DNA of 64,000 nucleotides from an uncultured SAR86 cluster bacterium (GCA_902632605.1 CACPDB010000005.1:1-64000), one strand, 5' to 3'. Positions 44,357 through 54,754 are shown, numbered from the stretch's first letter. Notes: a model not told the origin generated them from the letters alone. Program-made: numbers and translations.

Positions 44357-44364
44357 TTTATCAT
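44357..44364. promoter_or_regulatory. Overlapping divergent -10 elements between bamD and rluD
   Basis: In the 22-nt gap, TTTATCAT offers TATCAT (44359-44364) on the plus strand, ending 6 nt before the rluD ATG. It also offers GATAAA on the minus strand, ending 8 nt before the bamD ATG. Both genes lack a Shine-Dalgarno. One partly symmetric AT element could serve both directions. Confidence 0.4.
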
Positions 44365-44370
44365 TCTGCC

Positions 44371-45324
44371 ATGAGGATAAAGAAGAATTTAATTTCTAGA
44401 GAAATCATTGAAAAGCTATCTAACAAACGTTTAGATATCGTTTTGGCTGAAACATTTCCAGAATATTCTAGAAGCAGACTAAAAAAATGGCTCGAATGCG
44501 ATTTAGTCTGTGTCAATCAAGAAATTGTTAACAAGCCCAGTTATAAAGTCACCTTCCCAGCAAAATTAGAATTGAGAGTGCCAGATGATAATCTCACAGA
44601 AGATTTACCAGAAAAAATTAAGATAAACATCGTTTATTCTTCTGATGCATATATTGTTATTGATAAAATTGCAGGAATGGTGGTCCATCCAGGAGCTGGC
44701 AATAAATCTGGAACATTATTGAATGCCTTATTACATCAATACCCCGAATTAAAAAAATTACCTAGAGCAGGGATTGTTCATCGTTTGGATAAAGATACTT
44801 CAGGGCTGATGGTAGTAGCAAGAAATGAACCTGCCATGCAGAGCTTATCGGAACAAATCTCCAACAGGTCAATTAAAAGGATTTATCAAGCTTTTGCAGT
44901 TGGGAGGATAGAAAGATCCGGGAAAGTTGAGGCGCCAATAGGCAGACACCCAAAGAATAGACAAAAACAAGCAATTATAGATTCTGGTCGAGAGGCCATT
45001 TCACACTACAAGGTAATAGAAAATTTTGGCTCTTATTGTCATCTTGAAGTTTCCTTAGAAACCGGAAGAACTCACCAAATACGTGTTCATATGAATCACC
45101 TAGGCTTTCCTTTAATTGGCGATCCTCTTTATGGCAGGCGCAGAAGATTTGCAAAAAACACTCACCAAAAACTTAGAGAAATAATAGAAAGCTTTCCCAG
45201 ACAGGCACTACATGCTGATAAACTGAGTTTTATAGATCCTGCAACTTCAAAAGAAGTGAACTTTCAATCCAAATTACCCTCTGATCTAGTTGAATTAAGG
45301 GAAAACCTTTTAAATCAAGCATAA
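44371..45324 (+). CDS. rluD: 23S rRNA pseudouridine synthase (RluD)
   Basis: Makes pseudouridines in helix 69 of 23S rRNA. 317 residues: an S4-like N-terminal domain (SRSRLKKWLECDLVCVN) and a catalytic domain with Asp140 in GIVHRLDKDTSGLMVVA. GRTHQIRVHMNHLGFPLIGDP is also typical. Divergence from bamD supports RluD rather than RluC. Confidence 0.95.
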   Translation: MRIKKNLISREIIEKLSNKRLDIVLAETFPEYSRSRLKKWLECDLVCVNQEIVNKPSYKVTFPAKLELRVPDDNLTEDLPEKIKINIVYSSDAYIVIDKIAGMVVHPGAGNKSGTLLNALLHQYPELKKLPRAGIVHRLDKDTSGLMVVARNEPAMQSLSEQISNRSIKRIYQAFAVGRIERSGKVEAPIGRHPKNRQKQAIIDSGREAISHYKVIENFGSYCHLEVSLETGRTHQIRVHMNHLGFPLIGDPLYGRRRRFAKNTHQKLREIIESFPRQALHADKLSFIDPATSKEVNFQSKLPSDLVELRENLLNQA

Positions 45325-45329
45325 TTTTC

Positions 45330-45358
45330 TTGACTTGCTTACAAGGACTGTCAAAATT
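45330..45358 (+). promoter_or_regulatory. Sigma-70 promoter of the ilvIHC operon
   Basis: TTGACT (45330-45335) is followed after 16 nt by CAAAAT (45352-45357), or after 17 nt by AAAATT. This leaves an about 30-40-nt leader before ilvI. No leader peptide rich in Ile, Val or Leu and no attenuator hairpin are visible. Confidence 0.5.
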
Positions 45359-45396
45359 CGCTCCCTTAAGAGATTTCTTCAAATTTTTTTAGAAAA

Positions 45397-47139
45397 ATGG
45401 CAAAAGTTATGACATCTGGCGGCGAAGCTTTAATTAGGGCTTTAGCTGATGAAAATGTAGACATCATCTTCGGTTACCCTGGAGGTGCTGCTTTGCATAT
45501 TTATGATGCCATCTATCAGCAAGAACGAGTACAACATATCTTAGTGCGACATGAACAAGCTGCAACTCATGCAGCTGATGGCTTTGCAAGAGCTACTGGA
45601 AAACCCGGAGTTTGTTTGGTAACTTCTGGACCTGGAGCTACTAATGCAATTACTGGTATCGCTACGGCATACATGGATTCAATTCCTTTGGTTGTTATTT
45701 CTGGCCAAGTACCAAATCATTTAATAGGCACCGATGCTTTTCAAGAAACCGATATGATGGGTATTTCTAGACCCATTGTAAAACATAGTTTTTTAGTACA
45801 AAAACCAGAAGAAATTCCGGTTATTGTCAAAAAAGCATTTCACATTGCTACTAGCGGCAGACCCGGGCCAGTCGTAATTGATGTTCCAAAAAACTTAACC
45901 GATCCAAATGAAAAGTTTGAATATAAATTTCCATCAGATTTGTATCTTAGATCATTCGCCTTATATGACGAAGCACAAGATAGAGACGTAAAAAAAGCTG
46001 TGAAATTGCTTACCGAGGCAGAAAGACCTGTCATTTATGCCGGTGGTGGAGCTATCAACTCCAATGCTGCAGAGGAAATATATGAATTTGGAAAATTGAT
46101 GGGCTGTCCCGTTACTAATACTTTAATGGGTCTTGGTGTATACCCAGCATCAGATGAACAATTTGTTGGCATGTTAGGCATGCATGGTACTTATGAAGCA
46201 AACATGGTGATGCATGAAGCAGATTTGATCATGGCAATTGGAGCAAGGTTTGATGATCGAATTACCAACAATCCAAACAAATTCGGTCTGCAAGCAAAAA
46301 AAATACACATTGATTCCGATCCTTCTTCAATCGACAAGATCATAAATGTAGACGTATCAATGACTGGAAATGCAAAAAAAGTTATTTCTCAAATCAACAA
46401 AGAACTAAAGGCTATGAATTTCGATAACAAAAAATTTAGCCCTTGGATGAAAAAAGCCATGCAGTGGCGTTCTGAACACGGACTGAACCATAATATGTTG
46501 AATCAAAAAAATACAGGCGATATTATTTTGCCCCAACAAGTTATTCAGTCTGCTTATAAAGCAACTGGTGGCAAGGCATTTGTAACTTCAGACGTTGGTC
46601 AGCATCAAATGTTTGCGGCACAGTATTATCATTTTAATGAGCCCAGAAAATGGATCAATTCAGGTGGATTAGGAACCATGGGTTTTGGTTTGCCTGCTGC
46701 AATGGGAGTTAAATTTGCTTTTCCTGATGAAACGGTTGCTTGCATCACGGGAGAGGGCAGCATTCAAATGTGTATTCAAGAATTATCAACTTGCGGACAA
46801 TATGGGTTGCCCATAAAGATTATAAATCTTAACAATAGAGCGCTTGGCATGGTTAAACAGTGGCAGGATATGCAATACGGCGGTCGATATTCAAGTATCT
46901 CTTACGAAGACTCCTTACCTGACTTTATCAAGCTTGCAGAATCCTACGGACATGTTGGTATGAAGGTAGAAAAGCTTTCGGAACTAGAAGCGGCAATGGA
47001 AGAGTGCTTTGCTTTAAAAGACAAATTGGTTTTTCTTGATGTCTATGTTGATCCAGATGAGCATGTTTATCCTATGTTGAAAGCTGGCGGAGATATGTCA
47101 GAAATGTTCTTAAGTAAAACAGAAAAAACTTTCAAATGA
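45397..47139 (+). CDS. ilvI: Acetolactate synthase large subunit
   Basis: A TPP-dependent synthase, the first common step of branched-chain amino-acid synthesis; 580 residues. N-terminal GYPGGAALHIYDAI and the catalytic glutamate region LVRHEQAATHAADGFARATG. The middle FAD domain follows, then the C-terminal TPP domain (GLGTMGFGLPAAMGVKFA, TGEGSIQM, NNRALGMVKQWQ). It overlaps the regulatory subunit gene by ATGA. Calling it ilvI rather than ilvB follows the adjacent ilvH and is conventional. Confidence 0.95.
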   Translation: MAKVMTSGGEALIRALADENVDIIFGYPGGAALHIYDAIYQQERVQHILVRHEQAATHAADGFARATGKPGVCLVTSGPGATNAITGIATAYMDSIPLVVISGQVPNHLIGTDAFQETDMMGISRPIVKHSFLVQKPEEIPVIVKKAFHIATSGRPGPVVIDVPKNLTDPNEKFEYKFPSDLYLRSFALYDEAQDRDVKKAVKLLTEAERPVIYAGGGAINSNAAEEIYEFGKLMGCPVTNTLMGLGVYPASDEQFVGMLGMHGTYEANMVMHEADLIMAIGARFDDRITNNPNKFGLQAKKIHIDSDPSSIDKIINVDVSMTGNAKKVISQINKELKAMNFDNKKFSPWMKKAMQWRSEHGLNHNMLNQKNTGDIILPQQVIQSAYKATGGKAFVTSDVGQHQMFAAQYYHFNEPRKWINSGGLGTMGFGLPAAMGVKFAFPDETVACITGEGSIQMCIQELSTCGQYGLPIKIINLNNRALGMVKQWQDMQYGGRYSSISYEDSLPDFIKLAESYGHVGMKVEKLSELEAAMEECFALKDKLVFLDVYVDPDEHVYPMLKAGGDMSEMFLSKTEKTFK

Positions 47140-47648
47140 ATCATATTGCCTTGCTAATGGAAAACCAACCTGGAGCTTTATCTAGGGTGATAGGTTTATT
47201 TTCTCAAAGAGGTTATAACATCGATTCTTTATCGGTAGCTCCAACACAAGACGAAACACTTTCCAGATTGACCATGACCATTGGCGAGGAAGGTGCAGAC
47301 ATCAATCAAATTCTAAAACAACTTTATAAATTGGTTGATGTCGTAATGGTTCAAAATTTAAGTGAAGCCGATTCATTAACCTTGGAACTTGCATTAATTA
47401 AATTAAATAAGTCCAAAACAGATGTAGAGAATCTTTTAAAAAATTATGAATTTGAAAGAGAAATTTTAGATGAAAAAGACAACTACACAGTTTTCAAAGT
47501 TTTAGGCGATACTCGAGAAATTGAAAAGTTATTGTCTGAATTGAAGAAAGAAGATTTTTTAGAAGTTACAAGGTCTGGAACTTTAGGGATGACCAAAGGC
47601 AATGAGTCCTTGGCAACTAATGATCAGACTAAAATTTCTTACGATTAA
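47136..47648 (+). CDS. ilvH: Acetolactate synthase small (regulatory) subunit
   Basis: 170 residues with an N-terminal ACT domain (ALLMENQPGALSRVIGLFSQRGYNI split by a short linker) that confers valine feedback. The second ALS_ss domain contains ELALIKLN and the C-terminal LEVTRSGTLGMTKG. It is coupled to ilvI by a 4-nt overlap. Confidence 0.95.
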   Translation: MNHIALLMENQPGALSRVIGLFSQRGYNIDSLSVAPTQDETLSRLTMTIGEEGADINQILKQLYKLVDVVMVQNLSEADSLTLELALIKLNKSKTDVENLLKNYEFEREILDEKDNYTVFKVLGDTREIEKLLSELKKEDFLEVTRSGTLGMTKGNESLATNDQTKISYD

Positions 47649-48695
<1,047 letters not shown>

Positions 48696-48700
48696 ATTTT

Positions 48701-49693
48701 TTAGCTTTCTTCTTCAGAGAGATTTTTAAGTTGCTTCATTAAATTGAAGTGACTGTCGTCTCTCATGGGTAGAAAATCATGATCGTATGCTTTTTCTGGA
48801 TTCTCTCTGACTCTTCTGTCTAAGGCCTTAGCATCTGGGCCAATAAGTATGCGCCACTCTTTGGCTTTGACCCCATCTAAAATTACTTTAGCTGCAGCTT
48901 CGGCAGAGGTGATGGCTTTTTCTTTAAAATCCTTTTGTCTATTCATGACCGATTCACGAAACATTTCTAAGGAAAGGTTATGTACTGGCGCACCCACTTT
49001 AATCCATCTATCTTTCATTTCTTGAAGTTCTTCATCATTCAAATCAGCAATGTCTTTTTGGCCCAAAACTTTTCCAGAATTTTCACTAATCGAAGTACCA
49101 ATATGTCCTGGCATTACAAGGGACACTCCAAGGTGTGGCGCATTGATGCGAAAATCATTAATTAAGGCTTCGGTAAAACCTTTGACGGCAAATTTTGCTG
49201 CAGAGTAAGAAGTGTGAGGTTGGGAATGTCCTAGAGTTGCCCAAAAACCATTTACACTACTAGTATTGATCATATGACCTTCTTCGCTTTTAAGTAGGGC
49301 GTCCATAAACGCTCTAGAGCACAAATAAACTCCATCCCAACAAATCTTAAAAGTTCTTTCCCATTCTTCTATTCCAGAAAGAACAAAACTTGCACCACCG
49401 CCAATACCGGCATTATTAAAAAGTAAATTGATATGTTCGGTTTCTTGTTGCTCTAAAACTTCATCTCTAAAACGCAAGACATCTTCTTCAGAAGAAACAT
49501 CGCATAAGTGTTTGGTGATTTTTACATGAGGATATTTTTTTGTAGCTTCTTGGAAGGTCTCTTCCATATTTTCTTCAATGACATCGCAAATAGAGACATG
49601 ACAACCTTCCGCAGCTAGTTGATAAGTGAGTTCTCTTCCCATGCCTGTTCCACCGCCTGTGATCACCGCAATTTTTTCATCAAAATTTTCCAT
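48701..49693 (-). CDS. Short-chain dehydrogenase/reductase (SDR)
   Basis: 330 residues, a classical SDR fold with a C-terminal extension. The NAD(P) motif is TGGGTGMGRE (about 12-21). The active site is Ser145/146 (MINTSSVNG), Tyr163 and Lys167 (TSYSAAKFA). NNAG appears as LLFNNAGIGGG. AGGAGAAAG precedes the ATG. Substrate unknown. The extension of roughly 60 residues (VRENPEKAYDHDFLPM and beyond) is seen in marine SDRs and steroid- or acyl-type reductases. Confidence 0.87.
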   Translation of the reverse strand: MENFDEKIAVITGGGTGMGRELTYQLAAEGCHVSICDVIEENMEETFQEATKKYPHVKITKHLCDVSSEEDVLRFRDEVLEQQETEHINLLFNNAGIGGGASFVLSGIEEWERTFKICWDGVYLCSRAFMDALLKSEEGHMINTSSVNGFWATLGHSQPHTSYSAAKFAVKGFTEALINDFRINAPHLGVSLVMPGHIGTSISENSGKVLGQKDIADLNDEELQEMKDRWIKVGAPVHNLSLEMFRESVMNRQKDFKEKAITSAEAAAKVILDGVKAKEWRILIGPDAKALDRRVRENPEKAYDHDFLPMRDDSHFNLMKQLKNLSEEES

Positions 49694-49758
49694 CTTTCTC
49701 CTAAAAATAATTTTCTAAAGTTTTTTTACTTTACATAGTATCTACAAGAAAAAAAACC

Positions 49759-49764
49759 TATAAT
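49759..49764 (+). promoter_or_regulatory. -10 hexamer for tRNA-Ile
   Basis: A perfect TATAAT 44 nt before the mature tRNA, in the 115-nt gap after the divergent SDR gene. The -35 is unclear. Confidence 0.45.
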
Positions 49765-49808
49765 CCTTTTTCCAAGATCAGCAAGATAAGGTTTTTACTT
49801 CTAATTTT

Positions 49809-49885
<77 letters not shown>

Positions 49886-49895
49886 GTAACCCTTA

Positions 49896-49910
49896 TTTTG
49901 ACAGTCAAAA
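49896..49910. repeat. Perfect palindrome TTTTGACAGTCAAAA
   Basis: A 15-bp palindrome with 7-bp arms and one central base, 11 nt after tRNA-Ile and 41 nt before the sulfatase start. With a 1-nt loop it is a poor hairpin, so a protein-binding site is more likely than a terminator. Function unknown. Confidence 0.5.
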
Positions 49911-49950
49911 TTTCATATTTTATATTCTTTTTTTAGAGATAGGATTCAAA

Positions 49951-51594
49951 ATGCTCAAAAAAACGCTTTACTCACTTATTGCAATTGTTTTTATTGGGAT
50001 TATTGCTTGGGAATACAAAGTAAATATCTTAATTTGGTCTATACCAAAAGTAGCCGCTATCTTTATGCCGGTTCAAGAAAATATTCCTACTTCTTGGTCA
50101 GCGGGCCCGGAAGCTACGAGTGAAGATGAAAGACCAAACATCATTTTAATCTTGGCAGATGATATGGGTTACAACGATATTTCCATGCATAACGGTGGAG
50201 CAGCAGACGGTTCTTTAAAGACCATCCATATAGATTCTTTAGCAGAAAGCGGAATTTTGTTTTCTCGAGGTTACGCAGCGAATGCGACTTGTGCGCCTTC
50301 CAGAGCGTCCATCATGACTGGAAAATATCCAACCAGATTTGGTTACGAATTCACTCCAGTACCTGCAACCGGACGATTGATCTTGTCTTGGCTTGCTGAA
50401 GAAGACGATGCAGTACTCAAAGCAAGAATTGATAACGAAGTTTCAAGAAATTTGCCTCCTGTGTGGGAACAAGGAATGCCTACCGAGCAAATTACCATTG
50501 CTGAGGTTTTGCGCGATGCTGGATATTACACAGCTCACATTGGAAAATGGCATCTTGGTCATGCCAATGGCATGGACCCATTGAGTCAAGGATTTGAAGA
50601 TTCTTTATCTCTAGTTGGTCCCCTATATGCTCCGGAGGACGATCCAGAAATAGTTAATGCTAAGTTCGATACTGGAATTGATCGAATGATTTGGGGAATC
50701 GGTCAGTATTCAGCAAGATTCAATGAAGGCGAGCTATTTGCCCCGGATAAATATGTCACTGATTACTATACTGATGAGGCATTAAAAGTTATTGAAAAAA
50801 ATAAAAACAGACCATTCTTTTTGTATTTAAGTCATTGGGCAGTACATAACCCACTTCAAGCCTTACGAAGCGATGTTGAACAAATGAGTCATATGGCTGG
50901 TCACAATCTTCAGGTTTATTCCGGCATGATTGCGGCACTCGATAGAAGTGTTGGAAAAGTGGTTGCAAAACTTAAAGAGTTAGAAATTTATGGCAAAACT
51001 ATGATCATTTTTACCAGTGATAATGGTGGAGCAAATTACATTGAATTGGAAGACATCAATAAGCCCTATAGAGGATGGAAAATAAGTTTTTTTGAGGGTG
51101 GAATTAGAGTTCCATATATTGTCAGCTGGCCTGATGAGATTAAACCAGGACAAAAATCCAATAGCGCTGTACACCACTTTGATATTTTCTCCACAGTTAC
51201 TTCTGCCGCTGGAATAAAATTTAAAGGAGCAGATTTAGACGGGGTTAATCTTCTCCCTTATATTAAGAAAGAAAAATCTTCAGAACCTCATAAAACTCTT
51301 TTCTGGCGCTCGGGAAATCACCAATCCGTTTTGCACGAAAATTGGAAGTACATCGTAAGCAAAAAGGAAAATTTTCGTTGGCTTTTCGATACTTCCGTCG
51401 ATCCTACAGAGAAAAATAATTTAATTGAGTCATATCCAGAGAAAGCAAAATTACTTGAAGACTTAATTGCTAAATTTAATTCTGAGCAAGCAGAACCTAT
51501 TGTGCCATCAGCTTATGAAGCACCAATAATGATCGATAAATATGATGGACAAGAATACGAAGCAGGGGATGAGTATATCTATTGGTCGAACTAA
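49951..51594 (+). CDS. Type I sulfatase (arylsulfatase family)
   Basis: A 547-residue formylglycine sulfatase. The signature CAPSRASIMTGKYPTR contains Cys114, to be converted to formylglycine. Metal-binding Asp70 and Asp71 lie in ILADDMGYND, and TSDNGG occurs in the C-terminal half. An N-terminal membrane segment (about 5-25) suggests a periplasmic, membrane-tethered enzyme. AGGA precedes the ATG. No formylglycine-generating enzyme or anaerobic maturase is adjacent. Likely substrates are sulfated polysaccharides or aryl/alkyl sulfates, but this cannot be resolved. Confidence 0.92.
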   Translation: MLKKTLYSLIAIVFIGIIAWEYKVNILIWSIPKVAAIFMPVQENIPTSWSAGPEATSEDERPNIILILADDMGYNDISMHNGGAADGSLKTIHIDSLAESGILFSRGYAANATCAPSRASIMTGKYPTRFGYEFTPVPATGRLILSWLAEEDDAVLKARIDNEVSRNLPPVWEQGMPTEQITIAEVLRDAGYYTAHIGKWHLGHANGMDPLSQGFEDSLSLVGPLYAPEDDPEIVNAKFDTGIDRMIWGIGQYSARFNEGELFAPDKYVTDYYTDEALKVIEKNKNRPFFLYLSHWAVHNPLQALRSDVEQMSHMAGHNLQVYSGMIAALDRSVGKVVAKLKELEIYGKTMIIFTSDNGGANYIELEDINKPYRGWKISFFEGGIRVPYIVSWPDEIKPGQKSNSAVHHFDIFSTVTSAAGIKFKGADLDGVNLLPYIKKEKSSEPHKTLFWRSGNHQSVLHENWKYIVSKKENFRWLFDTSVDPTEKNNLIESYPEKAKLLEDLIAKFNSEQAEPIVPSAYEAPIMIDKYDGQEYEAGDEYIYWSN

Positions 51595-51623
51595 ATAAAC
51601 CTAAATAAAGTAGAGGCAAGATT

Positions 51624-52652
51624 ATGAAAGTATTTTTAAGAGTCTTAATTTTAGTAGCTTTGGGATTAGCTATTTTTAGTTTTTATATAACTAGAGATGG
51701 AGAGCTTTATACTCCCAAAGGCGAGGGCGAAGTGAAACTAAATTCTGGAACTTATGAAGCATTCCCTTTACCTGAATATGCTTCGAAAATGATTGATCAG
51801 AACTATAAAAGTTACTTTGTTGAAGTAGAACCGGGTTTGAAAGTTCACGTCCTAGAGACTGGAGAAGGTTTTCCTGTTTTTTTAATGCATGGAAATCCTA
51901 CTTCAGGATTTTTGTATAGAAAAGTTCTGGAATACCTCCCTTTAGACAAGGTCAGGGTTATTATGCCTACCAGTCTTGGACTTGGTTTTTCCACAAAAAT
52001 TCCTGCAAGCATGCACACTGCAGATAATCATATTCGATGGATAAATAAAGTCCTTACAGAACTGGAACTTACTGAATTGGTATATGCCGGCCAAGATTGG
52101 GGCGGCCCAATTGGAATGGGTGCTTTAGCTTTATCGCCTAATCTTCTTAAGGGGGCAGTTTTATTGAATACTGGATTTAATGCACCAACTGAAGAAATGG
52201 ATCTTTCTCCAGCACATGCAATTGTAAAAACTCCAGTTATCGGAGAAATGATTATCGAAGTAGTTTTTTCAATTTTTGAAAGATTGAAGGGAGTTCAAGG
52301 AGATCCAAACTCTTGGACTCCAGAGGTAGCTGAATTATATGGCAAACCTGTCGATGACAGCGGCAATTACAAAGCTCCTCTTGCAATGATGAGGATGGTT
52401 CCTGACGGACCAAATCATCCAAGTGCCCCAGCTTTACGCAAGATAGAAGAATATGTTCAATCTTTAGAGATTCCATCAGAAATAGTCTGGGGAATGAATG
52501 ACCCTATTTTAGGAAAAGGACTTCCTATAATGAAGGCAAACTTTCCAGATGCACCTGTGACAGAAACCTCTGCAGGACACTTTCTTCAAGAAGAAGTTCC
52601 TCTTGAAATTGCTGAGGCATTAATAAGAGTAATTTATAAAATTAACAATTAA
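51624..52652 (+). CDS. Alpha/beta hydrolase, haloalkane dehalogenase-like
   Basis: 342 residues with an N-terminal membrane segment (about 5-22) and an alpha/beta-hydrolase domain (about 65-340). HGNP (89-92) forms the oxyanion turn. The nucleophile elbow is Gln157-Asp158-Trp159-Gly-Gly, as in DhlA-type haloalkane dehalogenases: Asp nucleophile followed by the halide-binding Trp. The acid may be the Asp in WGMNDPIL and the base the His in SAGHFLQEE. Membrane anchoring is unusual for this family. It follows the sulfatase by 29 nt with an AGAGG ribosome site, so they are co-transcribed. Confidence 0.82.
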   Translation: MKVFLRVLILVALGLAIFSFYITRDGELYTPKGEGEVKLNSGTYEAFPLPEYASKMIDQNYKSYFVEVEPGLKVHVLETGEGFPVFLMHGNPTSGFLYRKVLEYLPLDKVRVIMPTSLGLGFSTKIPASMHTADNHIRWINKVLTELELTELVYAGQDWGGPIGMGALALSPNLLKGAVLLNTGFNAPTEEMDLSPAHAIVKTPVIGEMIIEVVFSIFERLKGVQGDPNSWTPEVAELYGKPVDDSGNYKAPLAMMRMVPDGPNHPSAPALRKIEEYVQSLEIPSEIVWGMNDPILGKGLPIMKANFPDAPVTETSAGHFLQEEVPLEIAEALIRVIYKINN

Positions 52653-52665
52653 ATTTTCTTGGGAA

Positions 52666-52690
52666 CACCCCTTCCAGAATCGAAGGGGTG
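52666..52690. terminator. Hairpin between convergent dehalogenase-like and TonB-receptor genes
   Basis: CACCCCTTC (52666-52674) pairs perfectly with GAAGGGGTG (52682-52690): a 9-bp GC-rich stem and a 7-nt loop. No long T-run follows on either strand. It is the only strong hairpin at a convergent junction in the window and probably terminates both genes. Confidence 0.6.
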
Positions 52691-52710
52691 CTCTAGGGGG
52701 ATTCTCTAAC

Positions 52711-54738
52711 TTAGAAGTTAAAGTTCAGTTTGATACCGAAGTTTCGGCCAGCTAAAGGCACTTCATTTTTAACATACGAAGTATGATTTCTAGCTTTTTC
52801 ATCCAAAAGGTTTTTTCCAAAGACAGCTAAAATTAGTTCCTCGTCATTACCAATGGCAATGGTTCTTCTGATATCTAAATCAACCATGGTGTAGCCTTCT
52901 GATACCGACTCTCCAAAACTAATGTCATCTTCTTTTTGTACATCCATAATTTTGACGCCATAAATAACATTTGAATTTTCTAGGGCAAAACGATAGACAT
53001 TTTTGATTGGAGTGATTCTTGGAACATTTCCACCACTTCCAAAAGTTCCGACAACTTCTTCTCTTCCATAGGAAATTTGAAGTTCTCCGTTGTTTGTAGA
53101 AAAAGATCTACCTACTTCGAATTCATAACCATTGAAATCAGCATCGGCTTGAGAATAATCTACATTCGGTCTACCACTAGTAACTGTTCCTCTATTTTTA
53201 ATATAAATGTAGTCATCTACTGCGTTTGCATAAACCGAGGCATTAACAAAGTATCCATCATTTTCATAGCTCACACTAAAATCCAAATTATTGGATCTTT
53301 CTGATTCTAAATTTACATTACCAAACTCATTTCTAGCCGCAGCCAGGTGAGTTCCATTCATGAAAAGTTCTATTTCAGATGGAGCTCTGGCAACACTTGA
53401 AATACCAAGAGTTATACCAACATTGTTTGCTACATCCCAACCCATAGTAAGTGCAGTGCTCAAGTTACTCTCGCTTATATCATGAAGAGTGTTTCCAATT
53501 GCACCATCTCGATCAACCTGATCTAGACGAACACCAAAATCAATGTCCATGACTTCTAGTTCTCTGCAAATGAAATAACCAAAGCTCAACATTTGAGAAT
53601 CAACCGGTTTCATGAAAGCTTCTTCACCTATGATTGCTACATCTTCTTGACTTGCATTAATTGTTACACTTTGTCTGTTACCACTATCTTGATTTCCAAT
53701 ATCAAGCTTCATGCCAAATTCAAAAGATTCATTGGTAAAGGTAGTTGGACCGTGCTCCTCCTCTTCCTCTTCTTCTTCACCATGATGCTCACCTTCTACA
53801 TGAGCTTCAGTAAAGGTGTAATCATTTACTTGTAAGAAGTAACTCAACTTGTCCAGTCCACGCAGATTAGTTGCCGCTCCTTCAAGGGTTAAGTTTTCGG
53901 ATTCAGTATCTACTTGGATCCTCTCTTCATGTTCTTCTTCACCTTCACCATGCTCTTCCTCTTCTTCACCGTGGAAAGCTATTCCATAGGTATTTTCAAT
54001 TTTTCCCACAGAAAAACCAAAGTAACCCCAGTCTCTAACAACCGAAGTACCAAATTTGTGACTAAATGTTGCGAAATCAGAGTTCTCTAAAGATGTTTTA
54101 GCCTCTGGAGAACCTTCGTGTATGATAGCGCCACTTGGCACATCATAACTTTCGAAATTTACTTCTTTCAGAGCATAAGTCAGATTTACATCGTTGACGT
54201 TTCCCTTATAAGAAAAACTTCCAGCAGTTCCCATGTTTGCTGTTTGTCTTTCAAGACCGATATTAAAATCGTTACCTTCAAAGTCTTTACTAGCAATTGT
54301 TTGATCGACGATATTGATTATTCCACCCATTGTTCCGTTGGAATACAACAAAGACGAAGGACCACGAACAACTTCTATTTGTTGTAAGTCGTTCATATCC
54401 ACGTCGTTTAAATGATCAGAACCCAAACCAGAGACATCTCTTACCAACTTACCGTTAGAAAGTATTCTTACTCTAGTACCACCCATACCTCTAATGATCG
54501 GTTGGCCAACGCCAGGACCAAAGTTTGAAGAATTCACTCCAAGTAAATAATTTAAGCTTTCTCCAAGATTTGTCGAAGCCGAATAATTGATGTCATCGCC
54601 TTTGATGACAAAAACTGGTGAATCGATTTCTGCAAGAGTTGCGCCGCCCAAAGATGAAGTAACGACAATTTCTTCATCCATTGCGTGAAGCACATTCAGA
54701 AATGCAAAACACAAAATAAAATACAAAGATTTTTTCAT
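52711..54738 (-). CDS. TonB-dependent outer membrane receptor, probably metal (zinc)-related
   Basis: 675 residues: signal peptide (1-19), a plug domain (about 25-150, with GQPIIRGMGGTRVRIL and VEVVRGPSSLLYSNGTMGGIINI-like segments) and a C-terminal barrel ending in FGIKLNFNF. Two predicted loops are packed with His and Glu: residues 256-273 (HGEEEEEHGEGEEEHEER) and 313-330 (HVEGEHHGEEEEEEEEHG). Such loops occur in the zinc receptor ZnuD (family knowledge), hence the zinc suggestion. AGGAGG precedes the ATG. It follows a small His-rich secreted protein gene and a triple 8-bp repeat. Substrate is inferred. Confidence 0.88.
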   Translation of the reverse strand: MKKSLYFILCFAFLNVLHAMDEEIVVTSSLGGATLAEIDSPVFVIKGDDINYSASTNLGESLNYLLGVNSSNFGPGVGQPIIRGMGGTRVRILSNGKLVRDVSGLGSDHLNDVDMNDLQQIEVVRGPSSLLYSNGTMGGIINIVDQTIASKDFEGNDFNIGLERQTANMGTAGSFSYKGNVNDVNLTYALKEVNFESYDVPSGAIIHEGSPEAKTSLENSDFATFSHKFGTSVVRDWGYFGFSVGKIENTYGIAFHGEEEEEHGEGEEEHEERIQVDTESENLTLEGAATNLRGLDKLSYFLQVNDYTFTEAHVEGEHHGEEEEEEEEHGPTTFTNESFEFGMKLDIGNQDSGNRQSVTINASQEDVAIIGEEAFMKPVDSQMLSFGYFICRELEVMDIDFGVRLDQVDRDGAIGNTLHDISESNLSTALTMGWDVANNVGITLGISSVARAPSEIELFMNGTHLAAARNEFGNVNLESERSNNLDFSVSYENDGYFVNASVYANAVDDYIYIKNRGTVTSGRPNVDYSQADADFNGYEFEVGRSFSTNNGELQISYGREEVVGTFGSGGNVPRITPIKNVYRFALENSNVIYGVKIMDVQKEDDISFGESVSEGYTMVDLDIRRTIAIGNDEELILAVFGKNLLDEKARNHTSYVKNEVPLAGRNFGIKLNFNF

Positions 54739-54754
54739 AATTTCCTCCTAAGAA

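Noticed and set aside
45325-45396. Attenuator or leader peptide before ilvI
   Set aside because: No short frame rich in Ile, Val or Leu and no alternative hairpins could be found in the 72-nt gap.
53750-53960. Low-complexity GAA/GAG-rich stretches in the TonB receptor gene as a separate repeat element or CRISPR-like array
   Set aside because: They are in-frame codons for the two His/Glu-rich loops, have no regular spacer structure and are explained by the protein.
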